Assembly (NCBI RefSeq): GCF_003065385.1
Contig: NZ_CP023277.1
Coordinates: forward strand, 770,829-834,828
DNA length: 64,000 bases
Direction of reading: 5' to 3'
Source of the DNA: Polynucleobacter acidiphobus
Lineage (GTDB): Bacteria; Pseudomonadota; Gammaproteobacteria; Burkholderiales; Burkholderiaceae
Below, one piece after another: positions 1 through 8,653 of the stretch. Position 1 is the stretch's first letter. Every line of letters begins with the position of its first letter. The notes beneath the pieces were generated by a model. That model made no database searches. It saw only the letters and a program-made list of their open reading frames with translations, and was not told the DNA's origin. The position numbers were made by a program, and so were the translations under genes.

Positions 1-2
1 AA

Positions 3-1232
3 ATTACACAATTGCCAGAACGCAAATTAGTAGCGATGCGTCTAGAGCGAGCTCAGCGTGTGATTGGTATTCCATTAAGCATCGAGCAAGTGAGTGATGT
101 ATTCAAACGCTTGGGTCTCGAGTTCACCGTTTCAGGGCAGGGCGAGGCTAGTGTATTTACTGTAAAGGCTCCGAGTTATCGCTTTGATCTGGATATTGAA
201 GAAGATCTCATTGAAGAAGTAGCCCGTTTATATGGATTCGAGAACATTCCCGATTCCCCACCAAAAGCCGAGCTGAAGATGAGTGCGCCGCAGGAGCGCC
301 AACGACCTGTGCACGCGTTACGTCACCGCTTAGCACATGAGGGCTATCAAGAGGTCTTGAACTTTGGATTTACTGACCCCCAATCCGAACTGCAGATGGG
401 GCAGAACAGTCCCATTACCGTACTCAATCCGATTGCGAGCCAGTATGGTGTGATGCGCAGCAATTTATGGGGCGGCCTCTTGCAGAACCTGCGCAGTAAT
501 CTGAATCGCGGTGCCGGACGGGTTCGTATTTTTGAGATCGGTCGAGTGTTTGCCAGAGACGCGAGTCGGCTCGAGGCCCCTGGCATCGTCGCAGGTTTTA
601 TCCAAACCAAACAAGTGGGTGGATTGGCCTACGGTTATGTAAACCCTGAGCAATGGGCATCACCCAATCGCCTGGTGGATTTCTTTGACGTGAAGGGTGA
701 TCTACAGCGCTTACTCAGTCCATTGCAGATCGAGACTAAAGCTGCTCTAGAAGCGCATCCTGCTTTGCATCCTGGTCGCAGCGCCCATGTTTACTTAGGC
801 GATCACGTGATTGGTTGGATTGGTGAGTTGCATCCAGCTTTACAGCAAGCCTATGAGCTGAGCTCGGCCCCGGTATTGTTCTCCCTGAATTGGGACGCGA
901 TTTGTGATGTGGGCTTACCAGCGCCAAGCGAGATTAGTAAGTTTCCTGCAGTGCAACGTGATCTTGCTGTCGTGGTGGATCAATCGGTGCCGGCGCAGAC
1001 CTTGCTGGATGTGATGCTGGCACAACGCCAATCATTCGTTCGTAAGATTGAGGTCTTTGATGAGTTTCGTCCTCAAAAAGAGAGCAGCTCGATGGCGCTT
1101 CATGAGAAAAGCCTTGCCTTTCGGGTCACCCTAGTGAATGATCAAGATACACTGCAAGACAAAGAAGTGGAAACCTGTATGACCGCCTTATTGGACGCCT
1201 TAAAGAATCACTGCAAAGCGCGATTGCGTTAG
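3..1232 (+). CDS. pheT: Phenylalanine-tRNA ligase beta subunit (3' part)
   Basis: C-terminal half of the beta subunit of the heterotetrameric ligase that charges tRNA-Phe; the 5' part lies outside the window. The first ~75 visible residues form a B5-like domain ending in the typical EEDLIEEVARLYGFENIP segment. A catalytically inactive synthetase-like core follows, and the last ~95 residues, from SKFPAVQRDLAVVVD onward, are the ferredoxin-fold anticodon-binding (FDX-ACB) domain. The frame is open to the window edge. It is followed 65 bp later by ihfA, the usual pheS-pheT-ihfA order of proteobacteria. Confidence 0.97.
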   Translation: MTQLPERKLVAMRLERAQRVIGIPLSIEQVSDVFKRLGLEFTVSGQGEASVFTVKAPSYRFDLDIEEDLIEEVARLYGFENIPDSPPKAELKMSAPQERQRPVHALRHRLAHEGYQEVLNFGFTDPQSELQMGQNSPITVLNPIASQYGVMRSNLWGGLLQNLRSNLNRGAGRVRIFEIGRVFARDASRLEAPGIVAGFIQTKQVGGLAYGYVNPEQWASPNRLVDFFDVKGDLQRLLSPLQIETKAALEAHPALHPGRSAHVYLGDHVIGWIGELHPALQQAYELSSAPVLFSLNWDAICDVGLPAPSEISKFPAVQRDLAVVVDQSVPAQTLLDVMLAQRQSFVRKIEVFDEFRPQKESSSMALHEKSLAFRVTLVNDQDTLQDKEVETCMTALLDALKNHCKARLR

Positions 1233-1297
1233 CCGCAATCCGGATTTGCTATATTAGTTACTAAACCAATTTATTAGAATCAGAAAAGAGTGTCGCT

Positions 1298-1618
1298 ATG
1301 ACTGCAAATAATCAAACCGTGACCAAAAACGAACTCTCGGAAGCCTTATTTGATCAAGTTGGTCTGAATAAGCGCGAAGCAAAAGACATGATTGACGCCT
1401 TTTTTAATCGAATTGGCGAGACTCTGGAATCTGGGGTTGAGGTCAAGATCTCAGGGTTTGGTAATTTTCAGTTGCGCAATAAAACTGCACGCCCAGGACG
1501 TAATCCAAAGACGGGTGAGATGATCCCGATTGCAGCGCGACGCGTTGTCACTTTTCATGCTAGTCAGAAGCTAAAGGACGCGGTCGAGTCCCATGCTCAG
1601 AACCAAAACAGAGCTTGA
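1298..1618 (+). CDS. ihfA: Integration host factor alpha subunit
   Basis: DNA-bending nucleoid protein of the HU/IHF family that works as a heterodimer with IhfB in recombination, replication and promoter architecture. At 106 residues it is slightly longer than the usual ~100. The beta-arm with the intercalating proline is seen in [14 protein letters not shown] near residues 65-78, and the dimerisation helices precede it. The ATG at 1298 has a purine-rich site (AGAAAAGAG) upstream. The next gene starts inside its 3' end, suggesting translational coupling. Confidence 0.97.
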   Translation: MTANNQTVTKNELSEALFDQVGLNKREAKDMIDAFFNRIGETLESGVEVKISGFGNFQLRNKTARPGRNPKTGEMIPIAARRVVTFHASQKLKDAVESHAQNQNRA

Positions 1619-1943
1619 TTCCAAAGCGAACACGGTTTCGCTGCTTCCCCCAATCCCGAGTAAGCGGTATTTCACGATTGGCGAAGTGGGGGAGTTGTGC
1701 GGGGTAAAGCCCCATGTATTGCGCTATTGGGAGCAAGAATTCGTTCAACTGCGACCGCAAAAGCGTCGTGGTAATCGCCGCTACTACCAGCATCATGAGG
1801 TGGTCTTAATCCGTCAAATTCGTACATTATTGTACGAAGAGGGATTTACGATCAGTGGCGCAAAAAACCGATTAGACGAGAGTAAATCCACCTTACGTTT
1901 GCGCGAGGAGCTCCAAGAGGTCCTTCAGGTCTTAAGCCGCTGA
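1593..1943 (+). CDS. MerR-family transcriptional regulator
   Basis: Small (116 aa) DNA-binding protein with a MerR-type winged helix at about residues 25-95: [20 protein letters not shown] followed by the wing with RRGNRRYY. The C-terminal part is short and has no cysteine cluster, so a metal-sensing role is unlikely. Its position directly after ihfA, with a 26-bp overlap, is a conserved arrangement in many beta- and gammaproteobacteria. Target and effector cannot be told from sequence. Confidence 0.9.
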   Translation: MLRTKTELDSKANTVSLLPPIPSKRYFTIGEVGELCGVKPHVLRYWEQEFVQLRPQKRRGNRRYYQHHEVVLIRQIRTLLYEEGFTISGAKNRLDESKSTLRLREELQEVLQVLSR

Positions 1944-1962
1944 GATACAATATTCGTTTCGT

Positions 1963-2039
<77 letters not shown>

Positions 2040-2060
2040 TCTGCATTAGAGGAATAAACC

Positions 2061-2474
2061 ATGCATCCATTTCACTTAGCCTTTCCAGTTGATAACTTAC
2101 AAGACGCGCGCGCGTTTTATGGAGGTTTGCTCGGCTGTCCTGAAGGCCGTAGCTCGGATGAATGGATTGATTTCAATTTGTTTGGTCATCAAATTGTGGC
2201 GCACTTGGCCGATGGTGAGGCAAAAAATGATGCGCACTCTGATGTGGATGGTAAAAAAGTACCTGTTCGCCATTTTGGTATCGTGCTGTCCATGCCCGAA
2301 TGGGAAGCGATGGCCGATAAATTAAAAAAGGCTGGTATTGAGTTTGTGATCGAGCCCTATATTCGGTTTAAGGGCGAAGTGGGTGAGCAGGCCACCATGT
2401 TTTTCTTAGACCCCTCAGGGAATGCGATTGAGTTTAAGGCCATGGCGCATCCTGATCGCTTGTTTGCTAAATAA
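2061..2474 (+). CDS. VOC-family (glyoxalase/dioxygenase fold) protein
   Basis: 137-residue single-module vicinal-oxygen-chelate protein. The start [19 protein letters not shown] supplies the N-terminal metal histidine and the first beta-alpha unit, and the end has the standard [14 protein letters not shown] motif with the metal-binding glutamate. The ATG has a good ribosome site (AGAGGAATAAACC). The substrate cannot be deduced from sequence. Its TAA overlaps the start of the next gene, so the two are co-translated. Confidence 0.9.
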   Translation: MHPFHLAFPVDNLQDARAFYGGLLGCPEGRSSDEWIDFNLFGHQIVAHLADGEAKNDAHSDVDGKKVPVRHFGIVLSMPEWEAMADKLKKAGIEFVIEPYIRFKGEVGEQATMFFLDPSGNAIEFKAMAHPDRLFAK

Positions 2475-2878
2475 TGAGTCAGGATTACTTTGGTTTAACC
2501 ATTCCATTCTTGGATGTCTTGGGCGTAGAGCCCGAGTTTGCCAAGGATGGTCACTCTCGAATTCGCTTAAATCTCCGTCCCGAGCTTCTCAATAGTTTTC
2601 ATGTGGCCCATGGCGGGGTGGTGATGACCATTTTGGATTTTGCGATGGCCGCGGCTGCGCGTAGCTCGCACGAGCATATTCTCGGGGTGATCACGATTGA
2701 TATGACCACCAGTTTCTTGAGACCCTCCAAAGGCTTGCTGATTGCGGAAGGCAAGGTCCTGAAGGTGGGTAGTACTGTCAATTACTGTGAGGGCAGTATT
2801 TTTAATGAGGCAGGGCAATTGACCGCTAAATCTACTGGCAGTTTCATGCTGCGCCGAGCTAAAACTCAAGCTAGTTAA
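2474..2878 (+). CDS. PaaI-type hotdog thioesterase
   Basis: 134-residue hotdog-fold protein of the PaaI/YdiI acyl-CoA thioesterase group. The characteristic HGGVVMTILDFAMAAAAR segment near residues 45-62 supplies the substrate-binding HGG turn and the acidic catalytic residue on the central helix. It starts within the stop of the VOC gene (TAATG). It is the last gene before a long AT-rich intergenic stretch. The natural acyl-CoA is unknown. A second, different PaaI-like gene occurs at 31525. Confidence 0.9.
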   Translation: MSQDYFGLTIPFLDVLGVEPEFAKDGHSRIRLNLRPELLNSFHVAHGGVVMTILDFAMAAAARSSHEHILGVITIDMTTSFLRPSKGLLIAEGKVLKVGSTVNYCEGSIFNEAGQLTAKSTGSFMLRRAKTQAS

Positions 2879-3159
2879 ATCAAATTAGTTAAATTAATTA
2901 TTCAATTCATTATTATATATTTTAGTACTTAATAATCATAAGTAATTGATTTATAAGATAAATAAATCATTTAAACTATGAATTGATTATTCACTCTAGG
3001 GTGATTAATCCAACCCATATTAATCATTTATTCAGATATAATTATTCGGTAGTAATAATGAATAATTAAAAAAGATTAATCAATAAACGATTTATTCCTT
3101 CTAAATTTTTTATTTATTACCCCTCACCATTATTTTAAAATTCAAGGGAATTATTTAAT
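2879..3159 (+). promoter_or_regulatory. AT-rich upstream region of the H-NS gene
   Basis: About 280 bp with very few G or C bases and many short A/T runs and TTAAT/ATTAA steps, unlike the rest of the window. It holds no credible ORF or clear hairpin. H-NS proteins bind such curved AT-rich DNA, and hns genes are commonly autoregulated, so this is probably the promoter and silencing/autoregulatory region of the gene that starts at 3160. A GGGAA purine patch lies about 10 bp before its ATG. That function is inferred. Confidence 0.55.
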
Positions 3160-3498
3160 ATGTCATCGTACAAAGAGTTACTTGCGCAACGTGAGAAATT
3201 GGACAGTCAGATTCAGAGCCTGATGCAGCGTGAAAAGTCTGAAGGAATTGCAAAGGCCAAAAAGATCATTGATGAATTTGGCTTAACTGCGAGTGACTTA
3301 TTTGGCCGCAAGGCTGCGGGTGCCGGTAAGCGTGGTCGCCCTGCCAAAAAAGCGGCTGCTAAAAAGCGGGTAGGCAAGAAGCGCGGTAAGGTTGCTCCCA
3401 AGTATAAAAATCCTGCAACTGGAGAGACTTGGACCGGACGTGGCAAGGCCCCGAAATGGATTGCAGGCAAGGATCGCAGTAAATTTGCGATTAAGTAA
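3160..3498 (+). CDS. H-NS family nucleoid protein
   Basis: 112-residue histone-like silencer of the betaproteobacterial H-NS group. The N-terminal ~45 residues are a charged coiled coil for oligomerisation (SSYKELLAQREKLDSQIQSL). Residues ~55-80 are a Lys/Ala/Arg/Gly-rich linker (GRPAKKAAAKKRVGKKRGK). The C-terminal module TGETWTGRGKAPKWI is the minor-groove-reading motif of the family. It has its own AT-rich promoter region and ends at a strong bidirectional terminator, so it is monocistronic. Confidence 0.95.
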   Translation: MSSYKELLAQREKLDSQIQSLMQREKSEGIAKAKKIIDEFGLTASDLFGRKAAGAGKRGRPAKKAAAKKRVGKKRGKVAPKYKNPATGETWTGRGKAPKWIAGKDRSKFAIK

Positions 3499-3515
3499 AT
3501 CAACTCTCCTTTACT

Positions 3516-3545
3516 AAAAAGCCAGTTCACTGAACTGGCTTTTTT
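3516..3545 (+). terminator. Bidirectional intrinsic terminator
   Basis: Perfect 8-bp stem AGCCAGTT/AACTGGCT with loop CACTG, flanked by an A-run on the left and a T-run on the right. It can stop the H-NS transcript (+) and the convergent regulator at 3548-4228 (-). Confidence 0.9.
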
Positions 3546-3547
3546 CT

Positions 3548-4228
3548 TTACTCAAACACGGTATTCACTGCTTCGATAAATAATTTCTCTAATTGCTTGA
3601 AGGGCTGCTTATCACCGCTCGCACTATAGGTCATGACATTCGTCTTTTCAGGTAAGGCATTGAGCTCTTGGGTAAGCGCTTCCGTATCGCTCGTTTGCGG
3701 TTTTAAATGAACCCCATTCTCTTTGGCCATTTCCAATACACCGGGATGAAGTTGCACAAAGGCTTCGTCCACCAATAGGGGAATGCGACGTGTCTGAATA
3801 TTCTTACTCAGATAATGAATTAAATGCAATTGTTCGATTGGTGGGATTAATGAATCTAAATAAATCACATCGGGATAATGCGATACGGCTTGCATCAGGC
3901 CCTCAAGGCTATCGAGGGAGTGGATTAGTTCAAAGGGAATGACCCATCCTTGAATTGCTTTTTGCATTTCATCAAGGTTCTCTTGGCGTTTAAAGACCCC
4001 TAGGGCGATATGTTGATGATGTTTGGCACGTTGCTGCATCCCCACTTTACGGCGTCGCAGCTGCTGATTGAGCGAGCTGGTGAGGATACGGCGGTGCCCA
4101 CCCCGAGTTTTCCAGGCGGTTAATTCACCGAGCTCCACCATCTTTTGAACGGTTCCTAGAGAGACCTGTAGAACCTTGGCACTCTGTCGAGTGCTCAAGT
4201 AGGGCTGATTTAGATTAATGGGTTTCAT
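3548..4228 (-). CDS. Excisionase-type HTH regulator with receiver-like C-terminal domain
   Basis: 226-residue protein. Residues ~8-58 form a MerR/excisionase-like winged helix (YLSTRQSAKVLQVSLGTVQK, then GGHRRI). The C-terminal ~140 residues resemble a degenerate response-regulator receiver (DVIYLDSLIPP is the phospho-Asp strand region, but the normal acidic pocket is not evident). The start was set at the ATG at 4228 because AAGGAG precedes it; 15 further upstream codons are open but lack a ribosome site. It is probably a transcription regulator with unknown targets, not a phage excisionase, as no integrase is near. Confidence 0.75.
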   Translation of the reverse strand: MKPINLNQPYLSTRQSAKVLQVSLGTVQKMVELGELTAWKTRGGHRRILTSSLNQQLRRRKVGMQQRAKHHQHIALGVFKRQENLDEMQKAIQGWVIPFELIHSLDSLEGLMQAVSHYPDVIYLDSLIPPIEQLHLIHYLSKNIQTRRIPLLVDEAFVQLHPGVLEMAKENGVHLKPQTSDTEALTQELNALPEKTNVMTYSASGDKQPFKQLEKLFIEAVNTVFE

Positions 4229-4422
4229 GCTTTCTCCTTTTGTAAATTGGGATAGAAAGAGCATAAAAATCAATTCGATAGAGATCTGTCAGGCAGGGAT
4301 GAAATGTAGGTAGGAAATTTCCTATAACTGGGTAGGGATAGGTTAGTTACCGAGTGAGTAATCCCCTAGGACTTTCACTAATTCATTGATCTTGGGGTGT
4401 TTTTTTCCCTAACCCATGCTAT

Positions 4423-4531
4423 CCTTATGGCACATAAGGCATTTGCTTTGCGTTCTGCTAATCGGTTAAGCCGTGTCGCGGATGGTTAAAACCACAGTTT
4501 TTTTCGGGTTACCCGATGAAAGGTGAGCATC
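4423..4531 (+). ncRNA. Candidate structured sucA 5' leader (sucA-motif-like)
   Basis: The sequence before sucA can fold into several hairpins. They are CCTTATG-GCA-CATAAGG (4423-4439), TGGTT-AA-AACCA around 4484-4495, and TCGGG-TTA-CCCGA just upstream of the ribosome site GAAAGG (4518-4523). Burkholderiales sucA genes are known to carry a conserved leader RNA (the sucA motif) next to the Shine-Dalgarno sequence. I infer that this is it, but I could not align it to the Rfam model. The remaining 4229-4422 stretch shows no clear gene or promoter. Confidence 0.5.
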
Positions 4532-7384
4532 ATGATGCAGTCCTATAGAGGTTCCTCATACCTCTTTGGGGGTAATGCCCCCTACGTAGAAGAACTCTAC
4601 GAGTCGTATTTATTAGATCCCACATCCGTAGCACAGCATTGGCGCGATTATTTTGATAACGTCGTTCAGGTTCCAGCCGTCGATGGCTCAAATGGTCGTG
4701 ATATTGCACATGCTCCCATCGTGGCATCATTTGCCGAACGCGCCAAGCAGGGTCCTATCAAAACCATTCAGGATTCAGCCGATTCCGAGATGGGCCGTAA
4801 ACGCGTAGCGGTTCAGCAGCTAATTGCTGCTTATCGTAACGTCGGTAATCGCTGGGCAAATTTAGATCCCCTAAAGCGCACCGAGCGCCCCGATATTCCA
4901 GAACTTAATCCATCGTTCTATGGATTTACCGATGGCGATATGGATATCGTCTTCAATACCAGCAATACCTTCTTTGGTAAAAACCAAATGACCTTGCGCG
5001 ATTTGTTACAAGCCTTGCGCGAGACCTACTGCGGCACCTTAGGCGCTGAGTTTATGTACATTGCCGACCAAAAGATCAAGAAATGGTGGCAAGAGCAATT
5101 AGAGTCGATCCGCTCAACGCCAAAGTTCACCAATGAGCAGCGTCGTCAGATCTTGGATCGCTTAACCGCCGCTGAGGGACTGGAGCGCTACCTACAAGCA
5201 AAATATGTGGGTCAAAAGCGTTTCTCACTCGAGGGTGGTGACAGCTTTATTCCCTCCATGGATGAGTTGATTCAGGGGGCAGGTAAGCGGGGCGTGCAAG
5301 AGATTGTGATTGGTATGGCTCACCGTGGTCGCTTAAATGTGTTGGTCAACGTTTTGGGTAAATCCCCCAAAGATCTCTTCGCTGAATTCGATCACACTGC
5401 ACCAGAGGATTTGCCGGCCGGTGACGTGAAGTATCACCAGGGATTCTCAAGCGATATCTCAACCCCTGGCGGCCCAGTACATTTATCACTTGCCTTTAAT
5501 CCATCCCATTTGGAAATTGTGAACCCTGTGGTTGAGGGTTCGGCCCGCGCACGGATGGAGCGCCGCGACGATCTCTCCGGGAGTCAGGTTTTACCGGTCT
5601 TGGTGCATGGCGATGCTGCGATTGCAGGTCAGGGCGTGATGCAAGAGACCTTGGCCTTATCAGAAGTGCGTGGCTATTCCACGGGCGGCACGGTCCATAT
5701 CGTAATTAATAACCAAATTGGTTTTACAACATCCGACCCGCGTGATTTGCGTTCGAGCCTGTATTGCACCGACATCATGAAAACGATTGATGCCCCTGTA
5801 CTGCATGTCAATGGCGATGACCCTGAGGCCGTAGTCCTAGCGACGCAACTCGCTTTGGAATATAGAACTCAATTTGGTAAAGATGTGGCGGTTGACATCA
5901 TTTGCTTTCGCAAATTAGGTCACAACGAGCAAGATACCCCGGCGATGACTCAGCCCTATATGTATAGCATTATTGCGAAGCATCCAGGTACTCGAAAGTT
6001 ATATGCTGATCGTCTCGAGGCACAAGGTGTGTTACCTGTAGGTACTGGCGATGAGATGGTCAAAGCGTTTCGTGCTGCCATGGATGAAGGTAAGCAAACG
6101 CTCGATCCGGTATTGAGTAACTTCAAAGGTAAATTTGCAGTTGATTGGTCACCGTTTTTAAACAAGAAGTGGACCGATCAGGCCGATACTGCCATTCCAC
6201 TCACTGAGTGGAAGCGATTGGCGGAACGACTCACAGCCATTCCTGAAAATTTCAAAATCCACCCATTGGTGCAAAAAGTCTATACCGATCGTGCCGCGAT
6301 GGGCCGTGGAGAGATCAACGTTGATTGGGGCATGGGAGAGGCGATGGCCTTCGCTTCGTTGCTCGCGAGTGGCTATCCGATTCGTTTATCGGGTGAGGAT
6401 AGTGGTCGCGGTACCTTTAGCCATCGCCACTCGGTAATTCATGATCAAGAGCGTGGCAATTCCGATTCCAGTTTCATTCCTTTGCAAAATATCAGTAAAG
6501 ATCAAGCACCCTTTACGGTGATCGACTCGATTCTTTCAGAAGAGGCTGTTCTTGGATTTGAATATGGCTACGCTTCAGCAGAGCCCAATACCCTTACCAT
6601 TTGGGAAGCCCAGTTTGGTGACTTCGTCAACGGTGCCCAAGTCGTTATCGATCAGTTCATTGCCTCTGGTGAGGTGAAGTGGGGTCGTGTCAATGGCTTG
6701 GTAATGATGTTGCCTCATGGTTATGAGGGTCAGGGTCCAGAGCATTCCTCAGCGCGTCTAGAGCGCTTTATGCAGTTATGCGCTGACACCAATATGCAAG
6801 TAGTCCAGCCCACGACCGCATCGCAAATCTTCCACCTCTTGCGTCGCCAGATGATTCGGCAATTTAGAAAGCCGCTCATCATCATGACACCTAAATCCTT
6901 ACTGCGTCACAAAGATGCTGCATCACCGCTCATCGAGTTCACCAAAGGTGAATTTCAGACCGTGATTCCAGAGCAAGATGATTCGCTTGATCCCAAAAAG
7001 GTGGAGCGCTTGATTGTGTGTTCGGGCAAGGTTTATTACGACTTAGTTAAGCAGCGTACCGATAAGAAGATTGATACCGCAGCGATCGTCCGTATTGAGC
7101 AACTGTATCCATTCCCGCACAAGGCGATCGCAAGCATCATCAAGTCTTACCCCAATCTCACTGAGTTGGTGTGGTGTCAAGATGAGCCACAAAATCAGGG
7201 CGCCTGGTTCTTTGTGCAACACAATTTGCTCGAGAACATGGGTGAGGGTATGCGCCTTGGTTATGCCGGTCGACCTGCATCGGCCTCGCCAGCAGTCGGA
7301 TATGCCCATTTGCATCAGAGTCAGCAAAAGGCATTACTCACCGCGGCGTTTGCCAAACTCAAAGGATTTGTGGCCACCAAATAG
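4532..7384 (+). CDS. sucA: 2-oxoglutarate dehydrogenase E1 component
   Basis: Thiamine-diphosphate decarboxylase subunit of the TCA-cycle 2-oxoglutarate dehydrogenase complex. The N-terminus carries the E2-contacting segment SSYLFGGNAPYVEELYESYL. The ThDP/Mg region GDAAIAGQG...STGGTVHIVINNQIGF lies near residues 360-405, and the catalytic HRHSVIHDQ loop near 632. The length of 950 aa is normal for the family. An open GTG start exists at 4523, but GAAAGG ends there, giving correct 8-nt spacing to the ATG at 4532, so the ATG is preferred. It is first in an operon with odhB, lpd and zapE. Confidence 0.97.
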   Translation: MMQSYRGSSYLFGGNAPYVEELYESYLLDPTSVAQHWRDYFDNVVQVPAVDGSNGRDIAHAPIVASFAERAKQGPIKTIQDSADSEMGRKRVAVQQLIAAYRNVGNRWANLDPLKRTERPDIPELNPSFYGFTDGDMDIVFNTSNTFFGKNQMTLRDLLQALRETYCGTLGAEFMYIADQKIKKWWQEQLESIRSTPKFTNEQRRQILDRLTAAEGLERYLQAKYVGQKRFSLEGGDSFIPSMDELIQGAGKRGVQEIVIGMAHRGRLNVLVNVLGKSPKDLFAEFDHTAPEDLPAGDVKYHQGFSSDISTPGGPVHLSLAFNPSHLEIVNPVVEGSARARMERRDDLSGSQVLPVLVHGDAAIAGQGVMQETLALSEVRGYSTGGTVHIVINNQIGFTTSDPRDLRSSLYCTDIMKTIDAPVLHVNGDDPEAVVLATQLALEYRTQFGKDVAVDIICFRKLGHNEQDTPAMTQPYMYSIIAKHPGTRKLYADRLEAQGVLPVGTGDEMVKAFRAAMDEGKQTLDPVLSNFKGKFAVDWSPFLNKKWTDQADTAIPLTEWKRLAERLTAIPENFKIHPLVQKVYTDRAAMGRGEINVDWGMGEAMAFASLLASGYPIRLSGEDSGRGTFSHRHSVIHDQERGNSDSSFIPLQNISKDQAPFTVIDSILSEEAVLGFEYGYASAEPNTLTIWEAQFGDFVNGAQVVIDQFIASGEVKWGRVNGLVMMLPHGYEGQGPEHSSARLERFMQLCADTNMQVVQPTTASQIFHLLRRQMIRQFRKPLIIMTPKSLLRHKDAASPLIEFTKGEFQTVIPEQDDSLDPKKVERLIVCSGKVYYDLVKQRTDKKIDTAAIVRIEQLYPFPHKAIASIIKSYPNLTELVWCQDEPQNQGAWFFVQHNLLENMGEGMRLGYAGRPASASPAVGYAHLHQSQQKALLTAAFAKLKGFVATK

Positions 7385-7434
7385 GTGGTACGAACAGAAC
7401 AGCGATTTAATCTAACTTATTCATAGGACACATC

Positions 7435-8643
7435 ATGGCTTTATTTGACGTAAAGGTTCCACAACTCTCCGAATCCGTTGCAGAAGCAACTCTCTTGCAG
7501 TGGAAGAAAAAACCGGGCGATGCTGTAGCCCAAGACGAGATCTTGATTGAGATCGAAACCGACAAGGTGGTGCTCGAAGTCCCTGCCCCATCCGCAGGCG
7601 TGATGGCTGAGATTTTGGTAGCCGATGGCGGAACGGTCGTGGCCGATCAAGTGATCGCCAAGATTGATAGTGAAGGCAAGGCAACTGCGTCAGCCGCAGC
7701 CGCAGCTCCCGCGCCTGCTAAGGCCGCTGCACCAGCCCCAGCCGCTTCTGCAGACAAAGGCTCGATTGCGGCACCCTCTGCAGCCAAACTCATGGCTGAA
7801 AATAATCTAACGACCAATCAAGTTAGCGGCACCGGTCGCGATGGTCGTGTAACAAAGGGTGATGTACAAAATGCGATTGCAGGCGGTGCGAAGCCAGCAA
7901 CAAGCGCTGCACCATTGCCGATGTCGAGCGTCTCACTAGGCGAGCGGACTGAAGAGCGGGTGCCGATGACTCGTCTGCGTGCGCGCATTGCTGAGCGCCT
8001 CCTGGAATCCCAAGCCAATAATGCGATCTTGACCACCTTCAATGAGGTCAATATGGCTCCTGTGATTGCCATGCGCTCACGCTACAAAGACGTCTTTGAA
8101 AAGACCCACGGTGTGAAGTTAGGATTCATGTCCTTCTTCGTGAAAGCCGCTACCTATGCGTTGAAGAAGTATCCCATTCTGAATGCATCGGTTGATGGCA
8201 ATGACATTGTCTACCACGGTTACTTTGATATTGGTATTGCGGTAAGCTCGCCACGAGGTCTGGTAGTGCCCATCTTGCGTAATGTCGATCAAATGACCTT
8301 AGCTGAGATTGAAAAGCAAATTGCGGAGTACGGCAATAAAGCGCGCGAGGGCAAATTAAGTATTGAAGAGTTAACTGGTGGAACGTTCTCCATCTCGAAT
8401 GGCGGCGTGTTTGGATCAATGCTCTCAACCCCCATTATTAATCCACCCCAATCAGCCATTCTCGGAATTCATGCCACCAAGGAGCGTGCTGTCGTGGAGG
8501 ATGGACAAATCGTGATTCGTCCGATTAATTATTTGGCTCTGTCGTATGACCATCGGATTATTGATGGTCGCGAGGCAGTTCTTGGTCTAGTGGCGATGAA
8601 GGAGCTATTAGAAGACCCAGCTCGTTTGCTGCTTGATCTGTAA
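7435..8643 (+). CDS. odhB: Dihydrolipoyl succinyltransferase (E2 of 2-OGDH)
   Basis: Core acyltransferase that moves the succinyl group from E1 to CoA. The layout is an N-terminal lipoyl domain with the modified lysine at K44 in [14 protein letters not shown], an Ala/Pro hinge at ~80-105, a peripheral-subunit-binding domain at ~107-145, and a catalytic domain from ~175 with the active-site motif [12 protein letters not shown] near 370. It carries one lipoyl domain at 402 aa, typical of the SucB class. It lies 50 bp after sucA and 10 bp before lpd. Confidence 0.97.
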   Translation: MALFDVKVPQLSESVAEATLLQWKKKPGDAVAQDEILIEIETDKVVLEVPAPSAGVMAEILVADGGTVVADQVIAKIDSEGKATASAAAAAPAPAKAAAPAPAASADKGSIAAPSAAKLMAENNLTTNQVSGTGRDGRVTKGDVQNAIAGGAKPATSAAPLPMSSVSLGERTEERVPMTRLRARIAERLLESQANNAILTTFNEVNMAPVIAMRSRYKDVFEKTHGVKLGFMSFFVKAATYALKKYPILNASVDGNDIVYHGYFDIGIAVSSPRGLVVPILRNVDQMTLAEIEKQIAEYGNKAREGKLSIEELTGGTFSISNGGVFGSMLSTPIINPPQSAILGIHATKERAVVEDGQIVIRPINYLALSYDHRIIDGREAVLGLVAMKELLEDPARLLLDL

Positions 8644-8653
8644 GGAGTAAACC

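Noticed and set aside
3548-4228. Excisionase-type regulator as part of a mobile element
   Set aside because: No integrase, attachment repeats or tRNA-end duplication were seen. The helix-turn-helix type also occurs in ordinary regulators.
7433-7684. Reverse-strand ORFs over odhB and other core genes
   Set aside because: They are antisense shadows of strongly conserved genes with no start signals or family features.
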